A stretch of DNA of 64,000 nucleotides from Methanobrevibacter sp. (GTDB taxonomy: Archaea > Methanobacteriota > Methanobacteria > Methanobacteriales > Methanobacteriaceae), in assembly GCF_017431965.1 (NCBI RefSeq), contig NZ_JAFRKB010000033.1:106524-170523 (forward strand), in the 5' to 3' direction. This document shows positions 9,172 to 19,947 of this stretch, piece by piece. The translations under genes were made by a program, and so were the position numbers. Each line of letters starts with the position of its first letter. Positions within the stretch are counted from its first letter, which is position 1. The notes under the pieces are model-generated. The model was not told the origin of the DNA and searched no databases. It was given only the letters and a program-made list of their open reading frames with translations.

Positions 9172-9945
9172 TTAGAAATCAAGTTCCAATGTTACAGGAC
9201 AGTGGTCAGAACCATATATCTCATTTAAGATTTCTGCTGATTTAACTTTATCCTTGATTTCTTCATTTACATAAAAATAATCAAGTCTCCAACCAGCATT
9301 TCTTTCACGTGCACGAGTTCTATAACTCCACCAGGTAAAGTTATTCTCACCTTCATCAAACATTCTAAATGTATCAACAAAACCGGCTTCTTCCAGTTCA
9401 TCTAACCATGCACGTTCTTCCGGCAAATAACCGGATTTTCCTTCACAATTTTTTGGATTATACACATCTATCGGGTTGTGAGCAATATTATAATCACCTG
9501 TTATAACAATATTTTTTCCCTGATTTTTTAGCTCAACAAGCTGTTTTAGTAATGCATTGCAGAAATCAACTTTAAAATCTAATCTTTTAGCATTCATTCC
9601 ACTATTCGGGAAGTAAATATTGTATAAAATAAAATCAGGATATTCTATTCTTAAAACTCTACCTTCCCCGTCAAGTTCCTCTACACCAAGACCCCTTGTA
9701 ACTTCAACAGGTTCAATTCTTGAGTAAGTTCCAACACCACTATAACCCTTCTTCTCAGCTTCATTGAAAAATGAGTCAAATCCGTCTACATCAACTAATT
9801 TCTTAGGAATTTTATCTTTATCTGCACGAACTTCCTGAAAGTTGATAATGTCTGCATCACAGCCATCAAACCAGTCCCAAAATTCATCCTTTTTTGCAAC
9901 TGCCCTAATACCATTTACATTCCAAGAAACTAGCTTAATAGACAT
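9172..9945 (-). CDS. xthA: Exodeoxyribonuclease III / AP endonuclease family
   Basis: A 257-residue member of the exonuclease III family. Motifs in order: SWNVNGIRA (Asn metal ligand), NFQEVRADKDKIP (catalytic Glu), YFPNSG, ITGDYNIAH (Asp/Asn), NFTWWSYRTRARERNAGWRLDYFYV and GSDHCPV (Asp-His). The family cleaves DNA 5' of abasic sites. The Methanothermobacter homologue Mth212 also nicks directly at deoxyuridine, replacing an absent uracil-DNA glycosylase; whether this protein does so depends on wedge residues I cannot compare here. Its ATG overlaps the pheS stop (TAATG), so the two are co-translated. Confidence 0.95.
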   Translation of the reverse strand: MSIKLVSWNVNGIRAVAKKDEFWDWFDGCDADIINFQEVRADKDKIPKKLVDVDGFDSFFNEAEKKGYSGVGTYSRIEPVEVTRGLGVEELDGEGRVLRIEYPDFILYNIYFPNSGMNAKRLDFKVDFCNALLKQLVELKNQGKNIVITGDYNIAHNPIDVYNPKNCEGKSGYLPEERAWLDELEEAGFVDTFRMFDEGENNFTWWSYRTRARERNAGWRLDYFYVNEEIKDKVKSAEILNEIYGSDHCPVTLELDF

Positions 9946-11486
9946 TACAATTCAACCCCATTATCAAGAGGAACTTCACGAAGCCATTTGATATCACTTT
10001 TGTAAAGCATACGGATGTCTTCTACATCATATCTTATCATTGCCAATCTTTCAATACCCAAACCGAAAGCTAAAGCAGGCTGATTAATGCCTAATGGTTT
10101 TAATACTTCTGGCCTGAACATTCCAGCACCACCAAGTTCAATCCAGCTTTCCTTTTCTTCCAGATAAATTTCAGTTTCGGTAGATAAATAAGTATATGGG
10201 AAATAAGCAGGTCTGAACCTTACTTCAAAACCTAATTTTTTGTAAAACTCTTTTAAAACACCTAAAAGATTTTGGTAACTGATTCCTTCACCGCAAACCA
10301 ATCCTTCAACTTGGTGGAATTCAGGCAAATGTTTATAATCGAAGGTTTCTCTTCTGAATACCCTTCCAACAGAAAACATTTTTATTGGAGGTTCATGTTC
10401 AAACAAGTGTTTTGTTGAAATTCCAGTAGTATGGGTTCTTAAAACACTTTGGCGCGCAATATCTTCACTCCAATCATATTTCCATCCTATTGAACCAGTA
10501 TCTGCACCGGTTTCATGAGTCTCTGCAGTCAATTTTACCAAATCATCATCCGGCAAATCACAAGTCAACGGATTTTTCAGATAAAAGGTATCCTGCATTT
10601 CACGGGCAGCGTGATCCTGCGGTTGGAAAAGAGAATCAAAGTTCCAGAATGCAGATTCGACATACTCCCCTTTATCTTCAACAAACCCCATATCTAAAAA
10701 GATATCTCTTATCTCATCAATAATGACTCTTAGCGGGTGTTTTTTGCCAGCAAATGCTATAGGTGCCTCTGCATTAATATCATATGGACGGTATTCCAAA
10801 CTTTTCCATTCTCCATCCTTTAATTGTTGGTGTGTTAATTGAGTAGCTTGTTCTTGAATAGTAAATCCTTCTTTTAGGATAGCTTCACCCTTAGGCAGAA
10901 TTTTAAAAGAATGTGAGGTTTCTTTTTTAATGTTTAAAATGTTTTTTCTGCTGGCGAGTTTTTTGACTCCATTCATCAAGTCATCAGTGAAAAGTTTAAC
11001 GCCATCAGCATTTGTTTTAAGATAATTTAAGGTTTTTTCATCAACATCAAGTTGGGATACAAAATCTTTACCGAATTCTGTGATATTAACCATTCCCTTA
11101 TCGATTTCAGCCCAATTTTTACGACGTAACCAGCCAATCGCAATATTGGTTTCTTTTTTATCCACCCCAGTTTCATCTGCTAAATCTTTCATCTGAATTT
11201 GTTTCTTATCAGCCAAAACATCCAAAATTCTACGTTCTGGAAGTCCTTTTTCGGCATATTCAAGACCATCTTCAGTTAAAGAATAAGTTTTTTGAACTTC
11301 CTTTTCAACTTCAATAATATCTTTTGATGCAAGTGAACCTGCCGCACTCATTACAGATTTAATATCCATACCAGCATTTTTGGCAACCTCTTCAGGAGTG
11401 GCTTCAGGATTAGCCTCAAGCTCTTTTAAAAGTTTCTTTTCATAAATATGTAATTCACTAATGGTTTTTTTAATATCCTCACTCAT
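9945..11486 (-). CDS. pheS: Phenylalanine-tRNA ligase alpha subunit
   Basis: The catalytic alpha subunit of the tetrameric class II enzyme that charges tRNA-Phe. The 513-residue protein has N-terminal winged-helix repeats typical of archaeal and eukaryotic PheS (about 1-160). The class II core follows: motif 2 around [25 protein letters not shown] and motif 3 in [21 protein letters not shown]. The glycine-rich [15 protein letters not shown] is also standard. The beta subunit gene is not in the window. It overlaps exonuclease III by the TAATG junction and is divergent from the C_GCAxxG_C_C gene. Confidence 0.97.
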   Translation of the reverse strand: MSEDIKKTISELHIYEKKLLKELEANPEATPEEVAKNAGMDIKSVMSAAGSLASKDIIEVEKEVQKTYSLTEDGLEYAEKGLPERRILDVLADKKQIQMKDLADETGVDKKETNIAIGWLRRKNWAEIDKGMVNITEFGKDFVSQLDVDEKTLNYLKTNADGVKLFTDDLMNGVKKLASRKNILNIKKETSHSFKILPKGEAILKEGFTIQEQATQLTHQQLKDGEWKSLEYRPYDINAEAPIAFAGKKHPLRVIIDEIRDIFLDMGFVEDKGEYVESAFWNFDSLFQPQDHAAREMQDTFYLKNPLTCDLPDDDLVKLTAETHETGADTGSIGWKYDWSEDIARQSVLRTHTTGISTKHLFEHEPPIKMFSVGRVFRRETFDYKHLPEFHQVEGLVCGEGISYQNLLGVLKEFYKKLGFEVRFRPAYFPYTYLSTETEIYLEEKESWIELGGAGMFRPEVLKPLGINQPALAFGLGIERLAMIRYDVEDIRMLYKSDIKWLREVPLDNGVEL

Positions 11487-11603
11487 TTAAACACCATAAT
11501 TTTAAGATTAATAATATAATAATATATGTTAAAAAACATTTATAAATATGATGTTAATTACAGAAAAATAACTTAATTTAATAGAAAAGAAAAATAATTA
11601 ATT

Positions 11604-12020
11604 ATGTCTGAAATTAATGAATCTGTCGAATTATTTGAAAACGGTTATATGTGCTCCCAAGCAGTGTTTGCAGCATTTTCCCCGAATTTGGGTCTTGATA
11701 AACAATTGGCATTGAAAATTGGGGCTTGTTTTGGAAGCGGGATGAGAAAAGGAGAAGTTTGTGGTGCCTGTACAGGTGCGCTTATGGTTTTAGGCTTGAA
11801 ATACGGTGAAAGTAAAGAAAAAAGTAATGAAACATGCGAAGCTTTCTTAGACGAATTTAAAAAGGAAAACGGATCTTACATCTGCAATGACCTGCTCGGC
11901 TGCGATATTTCAACTCCTGAAGGCGTGAAATCAGCAGTTGAAAACAATTTATTTAAGGAATTATGCCCAAAAATGGTTGAATCAGCTTCAAAAATTCTAA
12001 AAGAAATAATAGATGAATAA
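11604..12020 (+). CDS. C_GCAxxG_C_C family putative redox protein
   Basis: A 138-residue protein with the family's cysteine signature: GYMCSQAVFAAF near the start, KIGACFGSGMRKGEVCGACTGALMVLG in the middle, and further cysteines at about 88, 95, 101 and 120. Members are found in anaerobic bacteria and archaea and are presumed to bind an iron-sulfur cluster or take part in redox reactions; none of this is proven for the archaeal ones. The gene stands alone, divergent from pheS with a 117-bp promoter region, and convergent with the CitG-like gene (15 bp between stops). Confidence 0.85.
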   Translation: MSEINESVELFENGYMCSQAVFAAFSPNLGLDKQLALKIGACFGSGMRKGEVCGACTGALMVLGLKYGESKEKSNETCEAFLDEFKKENGSYICNDLLGCDISTPEGVKSAVENNLFKELCPKMVESASKILKEIIDE

Positions 12021-12035
12021 ATTAAAAAAAAGAAG

Positions 12036-12914
12036 TTATTCAAAATTAGATTTCAAATAACTTACAAAAATAGATGCTGCAGTTAAATCTGCAGTAGTTC
12101 CTGGATTATACTTATTTTTAAACAGATAGTCATCAAATTCATTAAGCTTATCCTTAAAATCAGCTTCATCCTTTAAATTAAGCAAATCCCTTGTCATCAT
12201 AGATATCTTTAAAGCTTCATCGGAACCGTATTTTCTTGAAATTAAGGTATCCGGAACCTGTGACAATATTGTTAAGAAAGTCAGTACGCAGGCGTCATTT
12301 TGAGATTTTTCTTCGTTTAATTTATGATAGGTCGGATAGCCTATCTCAAATACTGCAGGCATGTCTGAAGTCATCTCACGAGCCAGCATGTCCCATGGAG
12401 CGGAAATTTTTAAAACATCAAACATAGTCTGGCCATTTTCTCTCAACTCATTTTTAGCATTGTCACTTGACACATCATATTCGTCCTGATCACCCATTCC
12501 ACCGGCATCGGCAATATTGATTGCATCGTATAAATCACATGCATCATCAACTGAAGTATTTGCCATTACCACTTTTACGTTTTCTCGGATTTCATCAAAG
12601 GAATCACTGATAGCAGCCGCAACGGCAATTGGAGTGGTCATCATTACAATGCCCAAATTGGTGTTGTTTTTAATCCATTTGTCAGTTTCCGCCACTGCCT
12701 GAAGAATATATTTTCCCAATTTAGGATTTTCAATATCCACATCACTGCATGCTTCACGGATAGCATCTCCAATAACAATCCCGCTTATTACAAAGTCTTC
12801 AAATTCCATATCATCATAATCGCGGGTCCTGTGAACATTTCCAGGTTTTGGATATCCGCTTACCTCCAAAGCAGAGGCAATCTGTGCAATTTTAGCAATT
12901 TCATTGGCTTCCAT
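12036..12914 (-). CDS. CitG-like triphosphoribosyl-dephospho-CoA synthase family protein
   Basis: A 292-residue helical protein. The family signature is the N-terminal ALEVSGYPKPGNVHRTRDYDDMEF, then GIVMMTTPIAVA, NIADAGGMGDQDEYDV and the C-terminal KYNPGTTADLTAASIFV. Bacterial CitG/MdcB make the triphosphoribosyl-dephospho-CoA prosthetic group of citrate lyase and malonate decarboxylase. Methanogens lack those enzymes, so the archaeal branch probably transfers a related nucleotide moiety in another pathway that is not defined. Its ATG directly abuts the hemB stop (TAAATG), so it is co-translated with hemB. Confidence 0.85.
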   Translation of the reverse strand: MEANEIAKIAQIASALEVSGYPKPGNVHRTRDYDDMEFEDFVISGIVIGDAIREACSDVDIENPKLGKYILQAVAETDKWIKNNTNLGIVMMTTPIAVAAAISDSFDEIRENVKVVMANTSVDDACDLYDAINIADAGGMGDQDEYDVSSDNAKNELRENGQTMFDVLKISAPWDMLAREMTSDMPAVFEIGYPTYHKLNEEKSQNDACVLTFLTILSQVPDTLISRKYGSDEALKISMMTRDLLNLKDEADFKDKLNEFDDYLFKNKYNPGTTADLTAASIFVSYLKSNFE

Positions 12915-13916
12915 TTATATCAACTCATTTAAAAGTAAGTAAGGTGCGAAGTTAGTGATTATTAAGTCTGCTCCTGCTCTTTTGATAGAAAGCAAAGATT
13001 CCAAAATGGCTCTTTCAGTCAGATATCCCTTTTCAATAGCGGCCATTATCATGGAATATTCACCGCTTACATTATATGCAACCAAAGGAAGCATGAATTC
13101 ATCGCGAACCATACGCACAACATCCAAGTACGGAAGTGCAGGCTTTACCATTAAAAAGTCAGCACCTTCAATGACGTCCAATTCGCATTCACGGATTGCT
13201 TCAATGGCATTTCCCGGATCCATTTGATAGGATTTTCTATCACCCAAGTGCGGTGATGAGCAGGCTGCAACCCTAAACGGTTCATAAAATGCAGATGCAT
13301 ATTTGGCAGAATATGACATTATCATGACATTCTCATATCCTTCATCGTCTAAAGTTTGCCTTATTGCACCGACTCTTCCATCCATCATGTCTGAAGGCGC
13401 AACAATATCTGCTCCAGCTTCTGCATGAGAAAGGGCAACTTTAGCAATATATGGAAGTGATTCATCATTCAATATTTCGATTCCATCGTCAGTATCTTCG
13501 TTTTCCTTAATCATTCCACAATGACCGTGAGAAGTGTATTGGCATAAACAAACATCACTGATAATAACCAAATTGGTTTCCTTTTTGAGTTTTCTGATGG
13601 CTTTTTGAACAATTCCAGTAGATGAATAATCAGGAGTTGCTATCTCATCTTTTGTATCTTCCTTTGGTATTCCAAATACAATGATTGATTTTAAACCTTT
13701 GGCTTCAAGCTGTTTTGCAAATTCAACACCAGAATCCAAAGAGTATCTGAATTCACCTGGAAGAGATGAAATTTCTTCTTTTTGCATTCCGGTGAGCTCT
13801 TCTTTAAAATAAATCGGATAAATTAAATCTTCTTTTTGAAGTTTAGTTTCACGAACAATATCTCTTATTTTAGCATTTTTTCTTAATCTTCTCATTCTTG
13901 TTGTGGGAAATTCCAT
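12915..13916 (-). CDS. hemB: Delta-aminolevulinic acid dehydratase (porphobilinogen synthase)
   Basis: HemB condenses two 5-aminolevulinate molecules to porphobilinogen, the first common pyrrole of siroheme, cobamides and coenzyme F430, all needed by methanogens. The 333-residue protein shows the zinc-binding cysteines in [15 protein letters not shown]. The two active-site lysines lie in [15 protein letters not shown] and [29 protein letters not shown] completes the signature. The ATG at 13916 follows AAGTGAT; the open frame to a GTG at 13925 is less likely. It is directly coupled to the CitG-like gene. Confidence 0.97.
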   Translation of the reverse strand: MEFPTTRMRRLRKNAKIRDIVRETKLQKEDLIYPIYFKEELTGMQKEEISSLPGEFRYSLDSGVEFAKQLEAKGLKSIIVFGIPKEDTKDEIATPDYSSTGIVQKAIRKLKKETNLVIISDVCLCQYTSHGHCGMIKENEDTDDGIEILNDESLPYIAKVALSHAEAGADIVAPSDMMDGRVGAIRQTLDDEGYENVMIMSYSAKYASAFYEPFRVAACSSPHLGDRKSYQMDPGNAIEAIRECELDVIEGADFLMVKPALPYLDVVRMVRDEFMLPLVAYNVSGEYSMIMAAIEKGYLTERAILESLLSIKRAGADLIITNFAPYLLLNELI

Positions 13917-14153
13917 AATAATCACTTAATATCAGTTGATTGCAACTGTTCTCAATAACATTTATATATAAAATTTGGATGGAATTATTAATTAAATTTA
14001 TGGCTATTGTTCAAATACAAAAAACTCAACATTAGTTCAAAAATTATGAGATATTATAATAACTTGAACCAATACTTCTTTTTATTAAATTGAATTAAAT
14101 TAATATAATTAAAAAGACAAATAATGCAATAATTACAACCAAAGAGGAAAAAA

Positions 14154-15248
14154 ATGTCAAATTCAATTGGAGAAAAATTTAGAATAACAAGTTTTGGGAC
14201 AAGCCATGGAAAAGCTTTAGGTGCAATTGTTGATGGATGCCCTGCAAACCTTGAATTATCCGCAGAAGATATTCAAAAAGAGCTTGATAAAAGAAAACCG
14301 GGAACAAGCAGTGTTACAACACCCAGAAAAGAATCAGATGAAGTTCAAATATTGTCTGGAATTTTTGAAGGAAAAACTGACGGAACACCGATTACCGGAA
14401 TCATTTTTAATAACGACCAACATTCAAAAGATTACTCCATGTTTAAAAATACTCCTCGCCCGTCCCATGGTGACTTTGGTTGGATGATGAAATACGGAAA
14501 TTATGACTATAATGGCGGAGGACGTGGAAGCGGAAGGGTCACTATTGGCCATGTAATTGGTGGAGCAATAGCTAAAAAGCTCTTAAAAACAAAAGGTATT
14601 GAAATAGTATCCCATGTTACTCAAATTGGAGATATTAAGGCAGAACCTCAAGAATTCAATACCATAAAAGAAAATATTGAAAAAAATCCAGTCCGCTGCG
14701 CAGACTTGAAAGCCGCAAGTGAAATGGAAGAATTAATTTTATCTAAAAAAAGTGAAGGAGATTCCGTTGGAGGAATTATGGAAACAATAGCCATTGGCCT
14801 TCCGGCAGGACTTGGAGAACCCGTCTTTGAAAGGTTGGATGGTGACCTTGCAAGAATTCTGATGAATATTGGTGCCGTAAAAGGTGTTGAAATAGGCCTT
14901 GGATTTGATGTGGCAAACCACACTGGCTTCGAAATCAATGATGAATACCAAATTGAAAATGATAAAATTACTACTAAAACTAACAATTCCGGAGGGATTG
15001 TTGGTGGAATGAGCAACGGAATGCCAATTATCACAAGAATTGCCGTTAAACCAACACCATCAATTTCCAAATGTCAAGATTCAATTAATTTAGAAAAAAG
15101 AGAGAATGAAAAAATAGAAATTAAAGGAAGACATGATCCTTGTATCTGCCCAAGAGTGACAGCAGTTGCTGAATCATGTACCGCAATTGTCCTTGCAGAC
15201 CATATGATTCGCTCAGGATTTATTCACCCCTCAAATTTAGAACTTTAA
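14154..15248 (+). CDS. aroC: Chorismate synthase
   Basis: AroC converts 5-enolpyruvylshikimate-3-phosphate to chorismate with reduced FMN, the last common step of aromatic amino acid synthesis. Length 364 is standard. Signatures: [21 protein letters not shown] at the N-terminus, [40 protein letters not shown], and [16 protein letters not shown] near the end. The ATG at 14154 is preceded by GAGGA. It is divergent from hemB across a 237-bp region and its stop overlaps by four bases the convergent metallo-hydrolase stop. No other shikimate gene is adjacent. Confidence 0.98.
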   Translation: MSNSIGEKFRITSFGTSHGKALGAIVDGCPANLELSAEDIQKELDKRKPGTSSVTTPRKESDEVQILSGIFEGKTDGTPITGIIFNNDQHSKDYSMFKNTPRPSHGDFGWMMKYGNYDYNGGGRGSGRVTIGHVIGGAIAKKLLKTKGIEIVSHVTQIGDIKAEPQEFNTIKENIEKNPVRCADLKAASEMEELILSKKSEGDSVGGIMETIAIGLPAGLGEPVFERLDGDLARILMNIGAVKGVEIGLGFDVANHTGFEINDEYQIENDKITTKTNNSGGIVGGMSNGMPIITRIAVKPTPSISKCQDSINLEKRENEKIEIKGRHDPCICPRVTAVAESCTAIVLADHMIRSGFIHPSNLEL

Positions 15249-16174
15249 TTTGAATTTCTTTTTATGATTGAAATTTCATCAAATTCATTGTTTTTAATTG
15301 AGGTTTGATAAGAATTTCTTCTCTCACTGTTATAAAGTGAATGGCTAGTGCTGTGATTTTGGGACTCTACATCCTTAAGGGAGATTAGTCTAAATCTTTT
15401 AGGATTATTATAATTTACATTAAATGACAATCCGTCATATGCTGCAATTACTTTTACCCCAGTCTCCTTAGAAATCTTTTTAGCTTCAGTAACCGGATTT
15501 GAAGAAATCATTTTAAGTCCTAAATGAGTCATGACCGCAACTTTTGGCTTGACCTCATTTATTAAATCAATGAAATTACGGGAACACATGTGTCCATGAA
15601 TTGACCTATTACCCGGCCTTAAAACACTAGCTATAAGAATATCCGCACCTTCATGATATTCATGCAGCTCATCAAAATAGCCTGTGTCTGAAGTATATGA
15701 TACTTTAAATCCGTTATAATCCAGCTGGAAACCTATGCCCCTAGGGTCGCCGTGAACTACTTTAGTTCCTTTGACTTTGATGCCATCAACTTCACTAACA
15801 ACCCCCGGTTTTAAAACTACCTTATCAGATTTAGATTGGTGATAAGCTGATATACAAGGCCCCCATTTTTCAAAACCGTCTAATACGCTTTCACTTCCAA
15901 AAATAGTTCCATGATTTCTGGTCATTCCTCTTGTCATTGCTTCAATTAGAATTTCAGCATCATTATAATGGTCAGTATGGGCATGGGAAACAAATACCCC
16001 ACTTAAATTGCGAGGATCAAAACCAAATTGATAAGTCCTTATAAGGGCGCCTGGTCCAGGGTCAACATGATAATTTTTTCCATTGATATTATCAATCCTA
16101 AACCCCCCAGTCATCCTTCTTTGAGAGATAGCGGAAAATCTTCCACCACCACTACCTAAAAAAGTTAACTTCAT
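15245..16174 (-). CDS. Metallo-beta-lactamase-fold hydrolase (RNase Z-like branch)
   Basis: A 309-residue MBL-fold protein. The metal site is [11 protein letters not shown] (about residues 64-74), with further ligands likely at His140 (VVHGDPRG), Asp in [11 protein letters not shown] and His in MTHLGLK. The arrangement [12 protein letters not shown]... and [20 protein letters not shown] resembles RNase Z/ElaC and related phosphodiesterases, but the flexible arm of true tRNase Z is absent. The last 60 residues (about 250-309) are polar, low in conservation signals and look disordered. It lies 12 bp after the DUF2121 gene and probably shares its transcript. Substrate unknown. Confidence 0.85.
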   Translation of the reverse strand: MKLTFLGSGGGRFSAISQRRMTGGFRIDNINGKNYHVDPGPGALIRTYQFGFDPRNLSGVFVSHAHTDHYNDAEILIEAMTRGMTRNHGTIFGSESVLDGFEKWGPCISAYHQSKSDKVVLKPGVVSEVDGIKVKGTKVVHGDPRGIGFQLDYNGFKVSYTSDTGYFDELHEYHEGADILIASVLRPGNRSIHGHMCSRNFIDLINEVKPKVAVMTHLGLKMISSNPVTEAKKISKETGVKVIAAYDGLSFNVNYNNPKRFRLISLKDVESQNHSTSHSLYNSERRNSYQTSIKNNEFDEISIIKRNSN

Positions 16175-16186
16175 TTAAATCCCCAA

Positions 16187-17107
16187 TCATAACGAACATA
16201 AAATTACATCACATTTAAGGGAAGATTTATCCTTTTTAAGACATAAATCTTCATTTTTAATAATGACTTTATCCCCTATTTTTATATTATCATTTTCTGT
16301 AAACATGATTACATTTTGACCTGGTCCCGCCAGTTGTTTCCAGTTTTCATCCATTGCTTGCGTTTTATCGTTTAATTGGACATATAGTATATTTCCATCT
16401 ACAGAAACAACCCTGCCCACATCACCCTCATCAATGATTTTACTGGACATCTCTATTTCCAGACTTTGTTGAACCAATTGTTCTGTTAAATTTTGCCTGA
16501 ATTTAACCAATACTTTAACATCATGGTCAATTGTTAAGTTTAAATGCTTTTGAGCTTGAGAGGTACTGAAAAGAGGATCTTGTCTTAATACATCACAATT
16601 GCTTCCAACTGTAGGAGTCACAGATGAAATTTCTTTTATAATTTGTTCAAATATTTCTCCTTTTGATTTTAAACTAGATGAAGGTTTAAATCTCTTTGAA
16701 ACTAAATTTTCAGCCATTTTTTTGGCAAAAACATTACCAAAAATAATTATTCCACTTTCACCAGCTTTACGTGAAGTAACCTCGGAACCTAATAATTCAA
16801 CCAATTGATAACCTTTGGTAGTTCCATAAATCCTCCTACGTCTTGTTTCAAAAGTTCCCTTTGTACTTACTTCTCCTCTAACACATTTCCCAACAATTTT
16901 CAGTTTACTAGCATCATCAGTAATTTTTACTGAAATGTCCAAATCTTCAGCTCTTTTTAAAAATTCTTCGTCGCTACTAATCTCACCGTTATACAATTCT
17001 TTTTCTAAAATTTCCAAATTTTCTTTATCGCCGAAATAACCAATCTTTCTTTTATCGGCTGCCATTACACATCCATTTTTTCCAATGTAAGCAATAATTA
17101 AGCTCAT
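16187..17107 (-). CDS. DUF2121 archaeal protein
   Basis: The start MSLIIAYIGKNGCVMAADKRKIGYFGD resembles the N-terminal strands of Ntn-hydrolase or proteasome-like proteins and matches the methanogen-specific family DUF2121. The middle contains ESGIIIFGNVFAKKMAENL; the C-terminal third (about 225-306) looks like a small beta-barrel (GDVGRVVSVDGNILYVQLNDKTQAMDE). No catalytic role has been shown. The ATG at 17107 is placed by AAGGGG. Its promoter lies in the 343-bp AT-rich region shared divergently with the acyl-CoA synthetase gene. Confidence 0.75.
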   Translation of the reverse strand: MSLIIAYIGKNGCVMAADKRKIGYFGDKENLEILEKELYNGEISSDEEFLKRAEDLDISVKITDDASKLKIVGKCVRGEVSTKGTFETRRRRIYGTTKGYQLVELLGSEVTSRKAGESGIIIFGNVFAKKMAENLVSKRFKPSSSLKSKGEIFEQIIKEISSVTPTVGSNCDVLRQDPLFSTSQAQKHLNLTIDHDVKVLVKFRQNLTEQLVQQSLEIEMSSKIIDEGDVGRVVSVDGNILYVQLNDKTQAMDENWKQLAGPGQNVIMFTENDNIKIGDKVIIKNEDLCLKKDKSSLKCDVILCSL

Positions 17108-17450
17108 AATATTCCCCTTAATTCATATATTATAATTAAAAAATTATAATATCAAAAGTTTATTAATTATATATAATTATAATTATCCTATATTATAAAG
17201 TTAAGGCAAAAAATTATGATAATCTAAATCTTTAATATTCCCTTTTCTTAAAAAAAAGTTATTAAAAATTTCAAAAATAACCAATACAATTACACAAAGT
17301 AGCATATTTAAAATTATACAGTTTAAAATTAAAAATGAAACAATATATTTAAATATTAATATTACCTATATTATAATTATAATAATTGTTAATTATTTAT
17401 CATTATAAATTAGTATAATGTTAACAATAAATGACAAAGGAGAGAAACTT
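17108..17450. other. Divergent AT-rich promoter region
   Basis: No gene is seen here. The stretch is very AT-rich. The 12-mer CCTATATTATAA occurs twice, at 17187-17198 and 17365-17376, both in plus orientation, and TAATAATTGTTA at 17380-17391 differs at one base from the palindrome found upstream of the thiol cluster genes. Promoters for DUF2121 (minus) and the acyl-CoA synthetase (plus) must lie within it. Confidence 0.5.
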
Positions 17451-19547
17451 ATGATAGATCTCAATAAAATGTTTAAACCTGAATCTGTGGCTGTTATTGG
17501 TGCTTCCAATACCCCTGGAAAAGTAGGATACATCATTGTTGACAATCTTATCAATGATGGATTCGAAGGCGAAATATATCCAGTAAACCCAAAAGGAGGA
17601 GAGATTTTAGGCAAAAAAGCTTATGCAAACATAACCGAAATTCCTGGAGATGTTGACTTAGCTATTATAACAATCCCTTCCCCATTTGTAAACACCGCCG
17701 TTGAAGAATGTGGAGAAAAAGGTGTTGAAAACATGGTTGTTATCACTGCTGGATTTAAGGAAGTTGGTGAAGAAGGAGCTAAACTAGAAGCTGAATTAAC
17801 AGCACTTGGTGAAAAATATGGAATAAACATTATTGGACCAAATAGTTTAGGAATCACTGATTCACACACACCATTAAACGGATCATTTTCACAGATGATG
17901 CCTCCTACAGGAAACATTGCATTCATCTCCCAAAGTGGAGCAATGATGGTGGCTATTATCGATTGGAGCGTAACTTCCGGAATAGGATTCAGTAAAGTAA
18001 TCAGTTTAGGTAACAAAGCTGGAGTAAGTGAAATTGAATTGTTACAATACTTGGCTGAAGATGATGAAACTGCAGTAATAATCTGTTACTTAGAATCTAT
18101 TTCCGAAGATGAAGACTTTGTAAGAACCATGAGAGAAACTGCAGTTAAAAAACCAATTATTATCCTCAAATCAGGTTCAAGTAGTGCTGGAGCAGCAGCC
18201 GCATCCTCACACACAGGAGCGCTAGCTGGCAGTGATTTGGCATTTGACACTTCATTTAGACAATCCGGAATTATGCGTGTAGAAACCATGGCAGAATTAT
18301 TTGACTTAGGTTTAGCATTCTCCAAAGCACCACTTCCAAAAGGAGATAATGTGGCTATCATTACCAATGCCGGTGGGGGAGGAGTTTTAACTGTAGATGC
18401 TATGGAAAAAGCTGGTTTAAACCTTGTCCAATTCGATGAAGAAACTACTGCAAAATTAAAAGAATGCGTAACTGAAGAAGGTAGTGCTAAAAATCCGATT
18501 GATGTATTGGGCGATGCACCAGTAAGCAGATACAAAGAATCATTAGAAATTGTCTTAGGATACGAAGATGTTGACAGCTTAATCATCATGGTATGTCCTA
18601 CTGCATCAGCAGATCCTGATGGAATTGCACAGGCAATATTGGAAGAACGAAAAGAATTTGATAAACCTATCATTGTGGTAAATATGGGAGGTCCATCATT
18701 TGAAGCTGCAAACGAAGCTTTAAGAGCAAATGGAGTGCCAACATATGTATTCCCTGAAACTGCAGTAACTGCACTTGAAGCAATGACAAGATATGCAAAA
18801 TTGCCGGAAAGACAATACGATGATGTTGTTGACAATATTGCTGATGTTGACAAAGATGCAGTAAAAGCAATATTCGATAAAGTTAAATCTGATGGAAGAG
18901 ACACATTGCTTGGTAGTGAAGCATACGCTGTAGCTGAAGCTTACGGAATTTCAGCAGCACCAATCAAATTATCAACATCTGCTGATGAAGCGGCACAACT
19001 TGCAGAAGAAATGGAATTCCCTGTTGTACTGAAAATTGCATCCGATAAAATTTTACACAAATCAGATATTGGTGGTGTAAAAGTCGGAATCAGCAGTGCT
19101 GAAGAAGCAAAAGCAACATACGACGAAATCATTGCAAATGCTAAGGCTGCACACCCAGATATTGTTCCTGATGGTGTGGAAGTGCAAAAAATGATGGATT
19201 CCGGTGAGGAAGTCATTGTTGGTATGATTAGGGACAAACAATTTGGTCCTATGATTGCATTCGGTATGGGTGGAATCTATGTAAACCTCATTGAGGATGT
19301 TTCATTCAACTTAGCAAAAGGTTTAAGCTCCCAGGAAATAGATGAACAAATCGAAAGTACCAAAGTATCCAAATTACTTGCAGGATACAGAGGAGAAGCA
19401 CCTTGCGATGTTGAAGAAGTTAAAGAAGCTATCAAAAGAGTAGCTAGATTAACTTTAGACTTCCCAGAAATTTCCGAGTTAGACATTAACCCAATCTTTG
19501 TTTATGAAGAAGGTTCATCTGCACTCGATATTAAAATTAAATTATAA
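17451..19547 (+). CDS. ADP-forming acetate/acyl-CoA synthetase, alpha-beta fusion
   Basis: A 698-residue fused NDP-forming acyl-CoA synthetase. Order: N-terminal CoA-binding Rossmann domain (SVAVIGASNTPGKVGY, YPVNPKGGEILGKKAY), the succinyl-CoA-ligase-like flavodoxin domains with the phosphohistidine segment SSHTGALAGSD (about 255-265), and a C-terminal ATP-grasp domain from about 490 (FPVVLKIASDKILHKSDIGGVKVG, GMIRDKQFGPMIAFGMGGIYVNLIEDVSF). The family interconverts acetyl- or acyl-CoA and free acid with ADP and phosphate. In a methanogen it may activate acetate or branched and aryl acids for assimilation. The ATG at 17451 follows GGAGAG; the frame open from 17418 is not needed. A hairpin terminator follows immediately. 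Confidence 0.92.
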   Translation: MIDLNKMFKPESVAVIGASNTPGKVGYIIVDNLINDGFEGEIYPVNPKGGEILGKKAYANITEIPGDVDLAIITIPSPFVNTAVEECGEKGVENMVVITAGFKEVGEEGAKLEAELTALGEKYGINIIGPNSLGITDSHTPLNGSFSQMMPPTGNIAFISQSGAMMVAIIDWSVTSGIGFSKVISLGNKAGVSEIELLQYLAEDDETAVIICYLESISEDEDFVRTMRETAVKKPIIILKSGSSSAGAAAASSHTGALAGSDLAFDTSFRQSGIMRVETMAELFDLGLAFSKAPLPKGDNVAIITNAGGGGVLTVDAMEKAGLNLVQFDEETTAKLKECVTEEGSAKNPIDVLGDAPVSRYKESLEIVLGYEDVDSLIIMVCPTASADPDGIAQAILEERKEFDKPIIVVNMGGPSFEAANEALRANGVPTYVFPETAVTALEAMTRYAKLPERQYDDVVDNIADVDKDAVKAIFDKVKSDGRDTLLGSEAYAVAEAYGISAAPIKLSTSADEAAQLAEEMEFPVVLKIASDKILHKSDIGGVKVGISSAEEAKATYDEIIANAKAAHPDIVPDGVEVQKMMDSGEEVIVGMIRDKQFGPMIAFGMGGIYVNLIEDVSFNLAKGLSSQEIDEQIESTKVSKLLAGYRGEAPCDVEEVKEAIKRVARLTLDFPEISELDINPIFVYEEGSSALDIKIKL

Positions 19548-19587
19548 TTTCTCTTTTGAGAAATTATTATCTCTTTTTTCTTTTTAA
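19546..19587 (+). terminator. Hairpin plus T-tract after acyl-CoA synthetase
   Basis: Perfect 8-bp stem AATTTCTC/GAGAAATT with loop TTTT (19546-19565) starting inside the stop codon, followed by TCTCTTTTTTCTTTTT. Confidence 0.7.
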
Positions 19588-19608
19588 ACCATTTAATTAA
19601 GTGATACT

Positions 19609-19947
19609 ATGAATGGTGAACTTGACTTAGAACTATATACCATTTCCATTATAGGTTTGAACAATTCCTTAGAAAACCCTGAAAATGATTCGCTTAAGGA
19701 AATTGTAGACAATTTCCAAGAGTTATATGAAGACATTATTAATGATTTAAACCAAGACGACATACAATTTAATGATTATTATCTATTTTTCGAAAATGGA
19801 AAAAATGTATTTCCACAATACATTGAAACATTAAACGAAATTAAAACTGAAGAAATTAAAGAAAATGTGGATTCTTTGATAAACATATTTGAAAATCTCA
19901 ACAAAATTGCAATTGCATTTCCATCTCAAGAGGACCTGATAAAATGA
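19609..19947 (+). CDS. Hypothetical acidic protein, 112 aa
   Basis: A small, acidic, all-helical-looking protein with no recognisable motif (LELYTISIIGLNNSLENP..., repeated E/N/I-rich helices). It has no membrane segment. The last four bases overlap the start of the DUF447 gene, so the two proteins are co-translated and perhaps form a complex. It follows the synthetase gene after a hairpin terminator, so it has its own promoter or depends on read-through. I do not recognise a family. Confidence 0.7.
   Translation: MNGELDLELYTISIIGLNNSLENPENDSLKEIVDNFQELYEDIINDLNQDDIQFNDYYLFFENGKNVFPQYIETLNEIKTEEIKENVDSLINIFENLNKIAIAFPSQEDLIK

Noticed and set aside
13926..14153. Repeated GTTCAA/TTGAAC between hemB and aroC as an operator
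   Set aside because: The hexamers are far apart and irregularly spaced; chance is likely.
17621..18904. Long minus-strand open frames opposite the acyl-CoA synthetase
   Set aside because: They run antisense to a well-supported gene and show no family motif or ribosome site.
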